A DNA stretch of 42,185 bases, taken from NCBI GenBank assembly GCA_013365325.1, contig JABVXV010000442.1, forward strand, positions 1 through 42,185, written 5' to 3'. This document shows positions 24,701 to 36,710 of this stretch, piece after piece (within the stretch, counting starts at the first letter, position 1; each line of letters starts with the position of its first letter). The position numbers and the translations under genes are program-made. Origin of the DNA: Dipetalonema caudispina (lineage: Eukaryota > Nematoda > Chromadorea > Rhabditida > Onchocercidae). The notes under the pieces are model-generated. The model ran no database searches. It was not told the origin of the DNA and was given only the letters and a program-made list of their open reading frames with translations.

Positions 24701-27700
24701 ACTGCAAAACACGGACAAATCATCTACTTACTGTGAACTATCTATAATTTATTGTGATTGTTTTATCAGAAATACACTTACCTGATAGAGTGACTCGATT
24801 ATTTTATTTATGAGCAATGAATCCTGACATCGGTGACCTTCATAGTATTGCAGTTGAAGTGGTAACTTTTCAATTTCATCATCATCCAAACTATCATTTG
24901 CATCAGCTAACGGTTTCAATAGCGTGCTCAAAAATTCATCATTTTTGTCTAGAAGTATCGGATGACAACCTGAAAAATAAATAAAATTTATCCTGATTTT
25001 AAATCCAAAAAATTCTTTCGAAACAAATTGTGAAAAACAAAAACGACTAGAAACAAGTTTTAAAAAAACTCTTTTTTTCTTGACTAATAGAAAATTACAA
25101 TGGATGCATTGCATTAATAAAAACCAAAAGACAACGAGATAAATTGAAGTTAATTTTTCAGACTAGCTTAAATTTATCTTAGAATAAAAATTTTTTGGTT
25201 TTTATTCATGTATCCCAATATCAACTTCGCCAACTATGCGAGTTGTGAGGTCATGATGCTATATTATACTTAGAAGTTATAGGAGTTCGTATAAATGGAT
25301 TTTTTGGACTTATAATAATTATTTATTACATGTTTTCAACAATTTGCTATCGCTCATACCTTATCACTATTCATTGGTACTAAGTGTACAGTAAGGAGAC
25401 GAAAGCAAAGATAACCAAGTGTATTTTGTGATAAAAATTATTATGTCACATTCTTAATTCTTCTCACTGATAAGTGATAAATCTCAATGCTACTAAAAAA
25501 TAATTGCTCTAAACATATTCTTCATCCACAATGTTATCAATCATGTTTACTTTTCAATTTCGAATTCAGACTAACGTACGTTATTCGTGCATATAATTTT
25601 TCCCTTTAGCAAATTAATGAACAAAAAAATGCAACAAGGACAATAAAAAGATTTTATGGAAGCTTTGATACAAACATACATACATTTTTTGTACACTTCA
25701 ATGCATGCTTCAGCAATCATTATCAATAATACTGACTGTAAATGAGGAACGATCAATGATGCAAAACTTAGGAATTTGACAATAAATGACTTAAGGGGAT
25801 GATGATGATGATGATGGATAAATGATAATGATAATTAGAGTTTTAAAAAATAGTTAAATAAACTAGCTAAACTGATAATGATATGTTTGCAAACAGCTAG
25901 CTTTGCTATATTGTGGCTTATTATTGTTATTATTATTAATATTACTACTGTTATCATTCATACCACAATATCATTATTAGCACGCTTATAAAAGTAACTA
26001 GGAAAGATAAAGCTCGTCGAACTGGATTTTTAAAAGAATTGTAGTAATGGATTTGAATTATAAAAGAAGAAATCAGGCGAATACCTATGTTATCAAGCGA
26101 AAAAATTTGCCTTTTGTCATTAAGATAAAACTATATGTGTTTTTATTTAATCAAATAAATTAGCGAATTTATTAGTAGTTCAGTAAACATCAAATTGCCA
26201 TTTAATAATAGAATTATCAGCAATGTATCTATTCAAGCATCGAAGTGAGTATAATTAAATATAAAATTTTTGACGCTCGGAAGTCATCATGTTTTACTAG
26301 TACTACCAAGCTTACACATTCTTGCAATAAGTGATGATTCAAGTCCCTAATCCAGTGAATTTAAATAAGTAAACGGTAAGTTCTAACTACTAAACTTGAA
26401 GATAAGCAGTATGTGAAGGTTTGATTTTAAGTACTTAAATAATTATCCCCACTTTCATACGTAGTAGATACATCTCTGAAATTTTTCTGCTATTTTACAA
26501 GAATATTTTGATGCATGTTATATTGTCAATAAGTTATCAATGAATTTGGTGAATTATCTAGTAGAATAAAGAGTAAACAGCATCTTAATGTCAAAGGACA
26601 AATTTTTGTATACTACGTGATGACGTAAGCGTTGATCTAATTTCTTTCTTTGTGCTTTGATTGTATTAGCATCAATTTTACTCGTCAGAAACAGCTAATA
26701 AAAGTACGATAGTAATAATGATAGTAATAACGGTACTAATAATAATAACAATAATAGGCTATAATATGGTAAAGTAGTTAACTTGCAAGCAAAATCATCC
26801 CTAATTTAGTTCTTTATCTTTCTGCTAATCTTCACATTATTACTGGTGTGATTCATTTTTTATATTTAATGCCATTTATGATCCACAGATTTATTTTGTA
26901 TGTAAATATATAATATGTTGTTTGTAACATTTTCTAAAAAAATGAAAAAAAGGCTACCCCTACAAGCTTTTCAATCTTTCAAAATGTTATTTTTGACAGC
27001 AGTAACGTATTACAAGCTGGTCTTCTCCATCTTAACACTTTTGCTATTAAATATAACCATCAATTCATCAGTTGTATCAATTTCTTTGAAAGGTGAAGGA
27101 AGACAAAAAAAGTGGGTCCTCCACAAAGTAATAATCCATTTCTCAAGTCTTACACAAATAATAAAAAAAAGAAAAAGAAGAAAGAGAAGAAGCAACTTTT
27201 CTCTTTCGCCACATACCAGTTGCCATTGTATTTGGGTAATCAAGCATGAGCACCATTAAGCTTTAAGCACCACATGAAAAGAACAGAAATTTAGACTCTC
27301 AAAAATGTAAGTAATTGTTGTGAAGTGACGTTTCTTGTCCAAATAACGATAACTTCATTTTATAAAGAAAAGTAAAAGATTGTCAATATAGATTACATGG
27401 TTTTAGTCAAGCTACTTAAAAAATTATCCCAGTTGTAACATTATCATCTCTTAATACTGATTAAACTGACAATGAATTTCTTCACTTAAATTTCAAACAG
27501 AACACTGCAACTTCGGCAATATCTAGCTTTTGTATCAATCACAGATCATGATAAGATAGTGCATGATTCCAGTGATAGTTCAATATTTGCATGTTTTTGA
27601 AACTTAACACGAAGTACATTACTACGTCACGAATTATTTTGATGAAAGATCACTGGAATTAAGTCAGTTACTGTATCAATGATATCAAAATCCTACTGAC

Positions 27701-30700
27701 GACAGTAACAAATAACAAAATCTGACTGGCAAACATTACGTTCGAAATATAAAGAGCAAAATTACTTATGGTACAGTACACATTTATGTAACCAACAAAA
27801 CACTTATAAACGAAATGAATAGCTATTTATATTGTAGTAACCAAATTACATTTCATTTAAGCGTGCTAATGCTAATGAGGCAATTAGTCGCTGTAACAGC
27901 TCTAAGTGGAGCAAAACAGTACTTAAGAAGATCGCAAATGAATAAGTTGGATTACAAGCAAGCTCTAAAATAGAGGGCTATAGTGAATATGATATTGACG
28001 GTTTATTCTATGACATTTAAAAGTTAGTTGGAAATATTCATTTGATAGTGAAAAATTTGAACGATTTATCAAATGAATTAATTGCTCGAAGCTAAAAAGA
28101 ATTAGGTAATTCCATCCAACTTATGATAAATGAAACCAATTACTGATATTTCGATAGACCTTCCTTTATTTGTTTAACTTGAAACAACTATTGCTATGCC
28201 GAATGGTTCTTATGGGGAGCAATACCTTGAAAAGTAGGCAACTATGGCTAATTTGGGAAGAAAAAAGTTCCTACTTACAAATGAAACAACAGCGATTCAT
28301 ATTGATTCATATTATCCCAACCACATATCAAAGTCTATTTTCGTTGATTTAGCATAATTACAAATAATTCAGAACATTTGAAATGTCAAAAAAAGAAAAA
28401 CAAAAAAGCCATAAATTCATGCATTTCACCCAAAAGTCATTCAGTTGTTTATAAACATTAATAAAGTTTCTGTTTTAATCAAAACTAATTATTGAAAGGT
28501 GGAATATTGTTAGTTTTTTTTTGCAAAAATAACTTAATAAGGTTATTTAAAATACAACTATCTGCTAGAGTGAAACATAAGGACGAAGCGATAAAGTGAG
28601 TGATACCTGCAAAGAGATAGCCTGATAAAAAATGGGTATATACGGATGGGCTGACAAGAAATGAATGTGAAGTTTGTTTTATTGGATGCCCTCCTTTCCA
28701 CTTCCCCCTCAGAAAAAAAATGATATATTTAACAATACCCTATCATTTCCAAGTCATTGTATGATAAGCATATTTGAATTAAGAAATCAATGTCATCTTA
28801 CTTGTTCCCATTATTGGGGATGAAAATATCGAGGAAAAAATTTTTAAATTCGAAATTCAAAGTTATTTTTTGTTTTTAACTAGGATTTCCATCTTTGAGC
28901 AGTACAGAAGTTTGAGTTCTATTCCCGCTAGGTTTGACCGATAGGTTACAACGGAATTCAGCTGTTATTCCAGAAATTTTAAAAACAGTAATAGTATGTT
29001 TACCTTTTCTTATTATTATCATTCCACCTTTGAAATATTTTATAAACTTTTCCGACATGCTGTTTCTGATGTTTCACCCAGAAACAAGTTTTCAAAAACT
29101 TTCATCCAAAAAACTCGAAAATCTTCGGGTAGGGATTTCATCTCCAAAACAACTCGATGTAAAAGTTTAACCCAAGTTTTTTATTCAAAACTAGCCACCT
29201 AATTCAAATATTGATGCGACGAGAAGTTATTTATTCAAATCTGAATGAAAATCATTTCTTTTCACATTTATTTAAATAACCTAACTGCTTAAATCCTTTA
29301 GCTTATCATTTGTTATCACGTATATCTCTCCGCTTCTGTCCTTTTCCAATCACAAGCAAAGGCTAGAAACCTTGAAAATGACGATAACAATAAGTAGGAC
29401 AATATTTGGAAATTAGGTTTGTCTGTGATACTCGCCAAACATCAGTATCAACATTTATTTAAAATTTAACGCTATCATATTTGCTGTCTATCTGTGTTCC
29501 AAACATATACGATAACTAATCCTTGAATCGCTACAGACACTTGAATTAATATGTTAAAGTTATTTATACAAGAAGCTCCTGATGAGATCATCATAAACAC
29601 TTCACTAAATAAAGGTCAAGTGTATTGATGGCATTGAATCTAGGCTTCATTAAACTATTCTGCGAGATAATCTATTTGCAAATAAAAAGAAAATCAACTT
29701 TCACCTCATTCAAGACATTACTGTGGTATTTATATTTGGCGCATTCCAAGCCATTCATAATCTCTCTATAAGCTTTCTCATTGACCTACCTTTCTTTCCC
29801 TTCCTACCGTTGTTATACCAATATTTACCAGTACAGATGATAAGAAACTACAGTACTGTTTTTCATTTCCACCACACTTTTTTCTTCACCTGCCATCAAC
29901 TATCTCTCATTCATTTTTATCCTTCATTGTCAACCTTTTCCTTCTAAATAAAGCTACAAATAACCCTCTCCCTTCTTCAATGAAACAGTCTTTATGAGGT
30001 ATTATGATATTAGCATTTCATCTGAACTGATATCTTATCAGCTATAAGCTGGAATGAGTTTTAACAAAGAAAAAAACCCACAAGAAAATTACACGTCATC
30101 TTCAACTATTCTTTTATTTTGCCATTAATTTTAAAAATGTCATAAAAATGTATGGAATAAAGTACGTATCGATATCTGCTATACACAAAGGAAAAAAAAA
30201 GGAAAGAATCGAACGGTTCAGTATAAATCATCTAGGAAGTGTGCAATGTGCAATAAAATTTTGGTAATATTTTACAAAAGCCATTCTACTCGATAGTAAT
30301 TCCGGAAGTTCTTTTCAACTAAAAAAAAGTGACACGTAACAATGGTGCGAAATAAATTGTTGAGAGCTGTCGTGAGAAGTTAATCAATAAAAAGTGAGCA
30401 AAAGTTAAGTTCTACTATTAATTAACAGCAAGCGGAATCAATCTTTCGTTGCTATTAACATTTTGATGATTCACATGCACAGCTTTTCTTCTATCTAAAA
30501 CATGGAATAAGCTTTACATAGTGCAATATCAACCCGGATCTTTATTCTAACATTGAAGAATTCGAAAGCTCCGAATTATGTTTCTTTTAAAAAAGTTGGA
30601 AAAAATCGTACGGGGAAAAAATTCAAATTTCGGCATTGTCTTTGCAGCTCACAAAAAATCTTCTCATTTAATGAGAAAATGCAAAAAATTTTTTACTTTA

Positions 30701-33532
30701 ACAACGAACAAACAAAAAGTGTTGAAGTGTGATGATAGATGCATCAGAAAAATATGAATATTCCAAATGATATAATCGGCTTAAGTGCTCCTTTGGCGGT
30801 AGCCTGTTTGATGTTTCCTGTGCTTGCCGTGTAAGCAAAATGCTTCAACGTACCGCTCCTCACTGATAACCTGATACAGCCTTATCAGTCTTTACAAACA
30901 CCGCTACTTGATTCACGCATACTTTTTCGCTGGTAAAAAGGAGAGGGGAAATCTCATCAAACTTTTTAAAAAAATTAGAAATGAAAAATATGGGTGCAGC
31001 AAAGATAAATTCTGCAATAAATAGTAATTCTGCTCCATCAGAAATTATTTTATATTTTTATCAAGATATAGACTTACTTAACCGTAGGATAGCAATTTAT
31101 TTAGTAGAACTGGGAAGTTCCCTCCTCGTTTCTTACTTAACACGTCTGAATATGTAACAGGAAAGCGGAATTATCAGGTTAACAGATGAAAAAAGAGTGA
31201 TAGTTCACACTTCAATTTCAGCTCTTATGTCACAAATCTTATATTTCGCAATATAACTCTTTCTACAATGAATCTATGCATTGTAAAGTAAAACTGTGCA
31301 ACAAAAAAAAAAAAAAATTTTGTAAGACTTACTGTTTTCAAAACACATATTCCGCAAGATATCGATTGCAATTAGACATCGTTCTGGTCTTTTACTGTAA
31401 TCAACTAATGGTAGTATTTGTCGAACAAACGTTTCACACAATAAACAGCGGACGCTTGCAATTGAAGTAAGGTTTACTAGCACGTAACCGAGATAATTGG
31501 TACTTTCACAGGATACTGAATCATTCAGTCTTTCTGGAAACTTTCTTTTGGCAAAAATTATATACATATATATATAACCAAAAATTGACACCTAAAAGTT
31601 TACAGAACAAAAATTAACTTTCCATAAGTTATAACTCCTTACATTTTCTCAAAGTAAAACTTCAATAAGCACTGTAATGTTTTGAAAATAATGAAGTAAA
31701 TGATTCCCTGCAAATATCAGTTATGTATTTGTTCATTTGAATTAATCCCATTTACAATTGGCCACAAATTAGGATCACTAGAGTATCCATTAAAAGTGAA
31801 TTCGAAAAAAACTTACCTATTATGTCTGCAACAGAATCCTTCCAATCTTTCACCAAAGCATCATACAACTGAAATGTTAGGAAATCATGAGCAAGAATAA
31901 CTTAACCATATCTTTTGAACGGAAGACTGGCTCAAAGTATTCAACAGCATCCGGAAATCATTAGCTTTCAAAATGATGTGCTATAGTAAAATTTGTAGTG
32001 AAAAAAAAAAGAAAAGGTGGGACAAAGTGTGTTATCTTGTTACGGTTGTTTTTCGCTTTAAATTCTATTCCTTTGTTGGATTTTCCACCTAATACTTTTT
32101 TCACAGCAGAAATTTGTCAAAAGTAATGAAATTTGCTAGATGAGAAATAAGACTTCATAAACTTAAGTCTTTTTAATCGAGTACAAAACCAAAAATGCTT
32201 CATATTTAGTCCCCTCTAACCGGCTCCATTAATTTATTAGCTGGTAAAATGCTATATTCAGGTTCGAATCACCTCAACTTTAGAAAGAGAATAAAAAAAT
32301 CAAAATAACTGCTCAAATTGTTTGAAATATCAGGAAATATGTCGGTCTAGGATAGAACAATGATAATACTTCACAATAAAAAGCAAAAAACAGACCCTGT
32401 CCGAAAAATGTAACGACAAATTGGATAAAAGTTTTGCTGCATTTAATGAACGTCGTTCATTACTATCTCGACAATATTCAACACATCGCTGAACAAGTTC
32501 GGTGTTACTGATTACATATTCCGCACAAATTACATCCGTAGCAGTTGCATTAATCAATGCAGGAAGTACGTCACTCTCATCTATGTTGTCTTCGCAGATT
32601 AATCGACATAATGATTGTCCCAATAAGAAACCATTTGCCTATAAAAAAGTCACAGCAAAATTATGCTGACTTTGAATCTTTGCATGAATTACTCCTTTGT
32701 TTTCTGAACAGTTAACATAATATTCGGATATATGAACCTTGTCCCTTGTCAGTAAGTTACCATCTTAATAGATATCTCCCTAATGATTACAATCATCCCT
32801 CTGATAATAACAATCATCCTACCAATTGGTATAATCAACTACCAATAATAACAGCTGCTCTACTAATAACTGTTAGTTATGTCAGTGAATGTAACATACA
32901 TTCTCGTAATAACTACCATCACCCTATGCAATCATGCCAACGAACTTATTGATAGCTACAATCAGACCACCCGGCCACGTTACTTTTGAGAAAAACTTGA
33001 CTAGTTGTTCTTTTTTCTAGGAATTTTTGCAAATATAAAAAGAAGTGGTTGAAATAATAGTAGTGAAATGAACTGGTAAATCTCGTAATACTTGGATTTC
33101 CCAGGTGTCATAAAGTTTACCAGTTGATTCTCCTTGAAGAAACAGGCTCATACTCACATATTCATATTAGTCAAATCGTAATATCGCATTTGGTCGGAAT
33201 CTCAGTTTAGTAACTCTCTACACTGGGTGTCCCACAAAACGAGCACATCCGCTATCCGAAGTTATCACTTATTTTAATCTATCCAATGGTTTATGTTATC
33301 AGTACGGCAGAAGTATGTCTGCCTATCGCAATAGTATTAGAATGCGAAATCTTTTCTCATGAAAAAAAAAAAGTGATGTAAGTTAAACCTGAAAGATCAC
33401 ATTGAACTGGTCAGACGCTGAAAGGCCAATAACATATTCCAATGCTTGTTGTCGTAAATTGCGCTGTATGTTCGGTGAAAGGAATTGTATCAATTCAGCA
33501 ATAAATTTCGGCGATATTTCGTGTTGCTTCAT
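18440..33532 (-). CDS. HGH1: HGH1 (BRP16/FAM203) homologue, complete six-exon gene
   Basis: Exons 33532-33389, 32638-32396, 31868-31817, 31533-31333, 24969-24782 and 18796-18440 join in frame to 394 residues plus TGA, close to the 390 of human HGH1. All junction phases agree. Family landmarks are in order: an N-terminal helix repeat (IAELIQFLSPNIQRNLRQQA), armadillo-like helices (LNAAKLLSNLS, NYLGYVLVNLT), the LRNMCFEN counterpart of human LRNCCFEH, LDDDEIEKLPLQLQYY matching human SEEEMERLPVDLQYL, and RIKGVYALLRE matching RDQGAYLILRE. Known from yeast: Hgh1 is a cytosolic armadillo-repeat factor that helps eEF2 fold. Oddities are two introns of about 6 kb, a 52-nt exon, and a low-complexity insertion of about 77 residues near the C-terminus followed by an early end. 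The start is the first ATG after a TTTCTAG acceptor-like site. Confidence 0.95.
18797..24781 (-). other. HGH1: HGH1 intron 5 (about 6 kb)
   Basis: It starts GTAAGT and ends TTGTTGCAG in the gene's direction. It contains plus-strand exon-like frames at about 18895-19074 and 19414-19578, and several open frames of 60-126 codons with no recognisable family (for example 21134-21514 and 22828-23202, minus). The remainder is plain AT-rich DNA. Confidence 0.8.
24782..24969 (-). CDS. HGH1: HGH1 exon 5
   Basis: 188 bases. The acceptor is TTTTTCAG and the donor TATCAG|GTAAGT. It encodes CHPILLDKNDEFLSTLLKPL, then DEIEKLPLQLQYYEGHRCQD and ...IIESLYQ. The EKLPLQLQYY motif is the most diagnostic family signature in the gene. 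Confidence 0.95.
30027..30041. promoter_or_regulatory. Inverted pair of CTGATA GATA-type sites
   Basis: CTGATA, TCT, TATCAG forms a perfect inverted repeat with a 3-base centre, about 0.8 kb from the other inverted GATA pair in the same intron. It may bind GATA factors, or be chance in AT-rich DNA. Confidence 0.35.
30862..30889. promoter_or_regulatory. Inverted pair of ACTGATAA GATA-type sites (hairpin-capable)
   Basis: ACTGATAA at 30862-30869 and its exact reverse complement TTATCAGT at 30882-30889 flank CTG-ATA-CAG. The arms can pair over 11 bases with a small bulge. ACTGATAA is the preferred extended site of nematode gut GATA factors (ELT-2 class). Function here is inference. Confidence 0.4.
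31333..31533 (-). CDS. HGH1: HGH1 exon 4
   Basis: 201 bases. The acceptor is GTTTCCAG and the donor AAACA|GTAAGT. It encodes RLNDSVSCESTNYLGYVL, then VNLTSIASVRC, the QILPLVDYSKRPERCLIAID stretch and LRNMCFEN. The LVDYS...LRNMCFEN order matches human LTQYPDSS...LRNCCFEH. The phase-1 end joins GT of exon 5 to make Ser. Confidence 0.93.
31817..31868 (-). CDS. HGH1: HGH1 exon 3 (52-nt small exon)
   Basis: 17 codons plus one base, LYDALVKDWKDSVADII. The acceptor is CATTTCAG and the donor ATAG|GTAAGT. Without it exons 2 and 4 would be out of phase; with it the leftover G plus AA of exon 4 gives Glu and the helix continues. It corresponds to the human LERLVRALC segment by position. Confidence 0.85.
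32396..32638 (-). CDS. HGH1: HGH1 exon 2
   Basis: 81 codons, ANGFLLGQSLCRLICEDN to ...LLSNLSLHFSDR. The acceptor is TTTTTATAG. The donor GACAGG|GTCTGT is a weak match to consensus but gives the phase 0 needed by the 52-nt exon. LNAAKLLSNLS is the armadillo helix matching human LANLS. Confidence 0.88.
33389..33532 (-). CDS. HGH1: HGH1 exon 1
   Basis: 48 codons, MKQHEISPKFIAELIQFL to ...SDQFNVIFQ, with donor TTTCAG|GTTTAA in phase 0. It corresponds to the first helical repeat of the family (human VVKLLPFLAPG...). The ATG is 33532-33530. Confidence 0.9.
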
Positions 33533-33548
33533 TACCTAGAAACAAACC
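33533..33548 (-). promoter_or_regulatory. HGH1: Possible trans-splice or 5'-UTR acceptor before HGH1
   Basis: On the minus strand TTTGTTTCTAG is followed by GTA and the start ATG. A pyrimidine-AG acceptor only three bases before the ATG is typical of spliced-leader addition in nematodes. An upstream non-coding exon would give the same signal. Confidence 0.5.
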
Positions 33549-36545
33549 ATGTGTAAATAGATCATACTCTCCAAATCCATTAACAACTAATAAGTCACTT
33601 TTTACGATTTGACAACTTCTTTGATAGCAGCATCAATGCTGCTGAAATGACGCAAGAGGAAAGTGGTATAAATATAAAAAATGAAAGGAATATTTGAAAC
33701 GTGAACATGTGTATCGTAAAGTGTTTTGCGTAATACTATAGGTTTATCTTTAGGTATGTAATGCTGAATATGACATGGCAAAATTGGAATTCGCAAGTTT
33801 TTGAATAGTGATTGTATGAATCTTTAAAGTACTTATCTTCTATTACCTTTCATTTTGAATTACAGTTACAATTGAAGGTAAAAATAAGGCATATGCTTCG
33901 AATTCTCATGCTTTTGGTCTATATGACCATTTTCAAAAGTTTGAAATTTACTCCATTATCTTCAACCTTACTTCCCTTCAACGATGCTAACCGATCGTAA
34001 AGACTACCCGGAATTCTCCTGTAAAATCACGGTGTCAACGTATGTAACCGGAAATAACGATGACATGGCCGTAGCCCATCGTACAGTCGCTTTATGAAAC
34101 AATAGAATGCCATCATTATTGTTCTTTGAAAATTTCTAATTTGTGTGCGTAATTTTTCCTTTTTCTTTTCGATGGAATAAATTTTGATTTAATAATATCA
34201 GATTTTAGAACAATAGTTAAAAAAAGAAATCTTTATATTTTAGAAATATGTGAACAGATGTTTCCTCTAAGTTTTATAAAAATTAATTAATTCAACCATA
34301 AAACTATGCAAACTTTTAGCATGAAGAAAAAGTTTATTTTTTTGCATCTCCGAAGCGCATTTTGAGGAATTTCAACACATACAAGAAAGGTTTCTAAAAA
34401 TTGAAAAAATTACAAACAAATGTGTTATTATTTTATGCACTGAACACAATAATAAGCAAATATCGGTAAATTAACATGCGAAAGATTTTCTATGACTTAA
34501 TTGTCATCTTATTTATTGAACAAATGAATAAATTAATGTCATACATATATATGCACGGAATTATTATATCATCAAGACATTATATTATTAATTAAATGTA
34601 TGAGTAAGTAGGAATTTAGTATGGATATGGTAGTGGTATTAGTAGAAAAAGATGTGAGCAAATAAATCTATTGCTGTGTTTACCGGACTGATCAGTTCGG
34701 TTAACAGGATGAGTGGTAAAAGTGATAGGAGTAATTATTGTTGCGCAAAATTTAGTCAAAAAGAACGAATCGAATAAAATCAAATTAAACCGAACCGAAA
34801 TAAACGAAAAAACCGAATCGTTAATATGATATCACTCAACGTTGCAATCAATCGGTAAAAGGCGTATAAATTGTCAGCTTATTTGGGATAGATTAATATG
34901 TTTCCTTAACGGATCATTTCCGGATTATCCTCTCTTCCTTCTCCTGTTCATTTCTACTCTTTATCCTTTTCCTTTCTGGTATTTCAGATATTTTTCCAAG
35001 AGAAAAACATGGCAAAACTATGCTAATTTAGATTCTATATTTACTTAGATTGAAGCTAAGCATAAGCTATTTATTTATTTACATATTACTAAGCAGTGGC
35101 AGTTTGGAAGAGTAAACATATTAAGGTGGACCGGAAAGGTAATCTGAATCTCAGTTAACCGATCATAGTTAAGAAAAATGGACAAATCTTTATTATCTTA
35201 TCTTCTAAGCTTTGGTTTGTTTCGATTCGGTTCTTCATTGAGGAAGAAAAGTAAAAAAGAAATGGATTATTGGAAGAGTTGAAAATTTGAAATTATCTGA
35301 TAGAAATTTAACAAATATTCATAGTGGCATGTAATTATTTTAAAAATAAATTCTTCTTTTCTTCTTTTTTCTTTAAATTTTCTTCAGAAATTTTAGTTTT
35401 TTTTTTTAAGATACGAAATCTCTGAAATACCTTTAAATTTAATTAAATTAACTGATTAAATTAATTGTAGAAAATAAGTATTGTTGAGGAGTATACAATA
35501 AATTCAATGAATGAAATGGACAATTAAAAATGTAAAAATAACACAAAAGTGTATCATAAATTTTTCTCTAACTTGGAATGACTGAGAAAATTTTGACAAA
35601 TTATATAGGAAGATTTTATGAAGATAATTACAAATATTCTCATTAAATGAGAAAAAAAGAATTAATGTGATTTACAACAAAATATTGTTTGATACGAGGC
35701 AAAAATTTTCATATGAAATTTTAAAAATGAAAAATATTTCTGATAAAAAAAGAAATTTTATTAAATTTTATATAAAAGCTTAATTAGCAATTATTTCACA
35801 ATGTCTTTCATTGCTATAGTAGGAGAAAAGAAAAAATTATGATATTTCCTGAAAACATTGTTTGACCCGTAATTTAAATTAAGTGTAAAAATGAGAACTA
35901 TTGAAAAAATTTTTTAGAATGATAAGATCTATTGAATTATCCATATTATCTTATAACAGAAGATTGAAATATAAATGTTAGGACTGGAATTAAACGAATT
36001 AATTCACACTAAACGGAAAAGGAGAAAAGAAATAAATGGAGATTTGTCATTTTTAATGGTTAAAAAAAAAGTATTTTCAAATAAATTTATTAAATTTCAT
36101 GTCTAAATGAAAGGGATTTTACCGAAATGACCCGTTATTTCATGATAAATCCTCAAATCAATCGCTTGCCTGTTGCTGGTGAATAGTTTTTATCATTCAC
36201 CAAGTGATGATAATCTTTGATAGAAGATAACATGATAACCCTTAATGTTATATTCTTGAAATTACTGGAATAACATCATCTTAACTTTGCTTAATTTTAA
36301 TTAATTTTTTAATTCTATTCGTTTTTTTTTTCAAAGATTTTGTTCAAACTAATGACCGATTTCCTGATAAATACACTAATTGACGTATTAATTTTGACAA
36401 ACAACTAATTAGAGCGTAGGATGATGAAAAGGGCAATTTATGTTTGCACTTCATGATAATATTCTATTAGAACGGCGTGAAGAATGATGCGGTGATTTGA
36501 TGACCCTATCAGCTTGACCTTTGACCAATTGACACATTATGAATG
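33549..36545. other. Intergenic region between HGH1 and the type II membrane protein gene
   Basis: About 3 kb. A GC-richer block at about 33950-34100 is open on both strands and might be coding. A minus-strand frame at 33602-33796, about 60 bases before the HGH1 acceptor-like site, has protein-like composition but no known domain. The rest, 34.1-36.5 kb, is AT-rich with no feature I can name. It should include the 3' UTR of the next gene; a minus-strand ATTAAA is at 36297-36302. Confidence 0.5.
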
Positions 36546-36710
36546 TTATGCATCATTCACAATGCTACCGATCGGATAGCGAAAAGTCTTTAGTTTACTC
36601 GTCAGATAATCCACAACATGCAATCGACCATTCTCATAAAGAACTTCCGACCAGATTGCCGATACTTCATCAGTAGATACCACAGATAGATTATGCCGTA
36701 GTTTACCATC
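36546..36710 (-). CDS. Type II membrane protein exon 5 (last exon)
   Basis: 54 codons plus TAA at 36548-36546, after acceptor TACTCTTTCAG. It again begins DGKLRHNL, like exon 4, supporting a repeat-per-exon layout. The sixth unit is VSAIWSEVLYENGRLHVVDY; the protein ends PIGSIVNDA. Confidence 0.85.
   Translation of the reverse strand, partial: DGKLRHNLSVVSTDEVSAIWSEVLYENGRLHVVDYLTSKLKTFRYPIGSIVNDA

Larger units (their letters stand above)
24970..31332 (-). other. HGH1: HGH1 intron 4 (about 6.4 kb)
   Basis: Bounded by a GTAAGT donor and a TTTTTCAG acceptor. I see an (ATG)n tract near 25800, two inverted pairs of GATA sites (30027-30041 and 30862-30889), and an intact 60-codon minus-strand frame at 28876-29058. 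No other gene is supported. Confidence 0.8.

Noticed and set aside
26915..27259. 114-codon plus-strand frame in HGH1 intron 4
   Set aside because: Composition follows A- and T-rich tracts, includes a Lys/Arg run from GAAAAAG repeats, and shows no domain.
31534..31591. Upstream extension of HGH1 exon 4 (frame open to 31591)
   Set aside because: The GTTTCCAG acceptor and the phase of the 52-nt exon place the exon start at 31533.
32261..32270. GGTTCGAATC, resembling the T-arm of a tRNA gene
   Set aside because: No matching acceptor stem, D-arm or anticodon arm around it on this strand.
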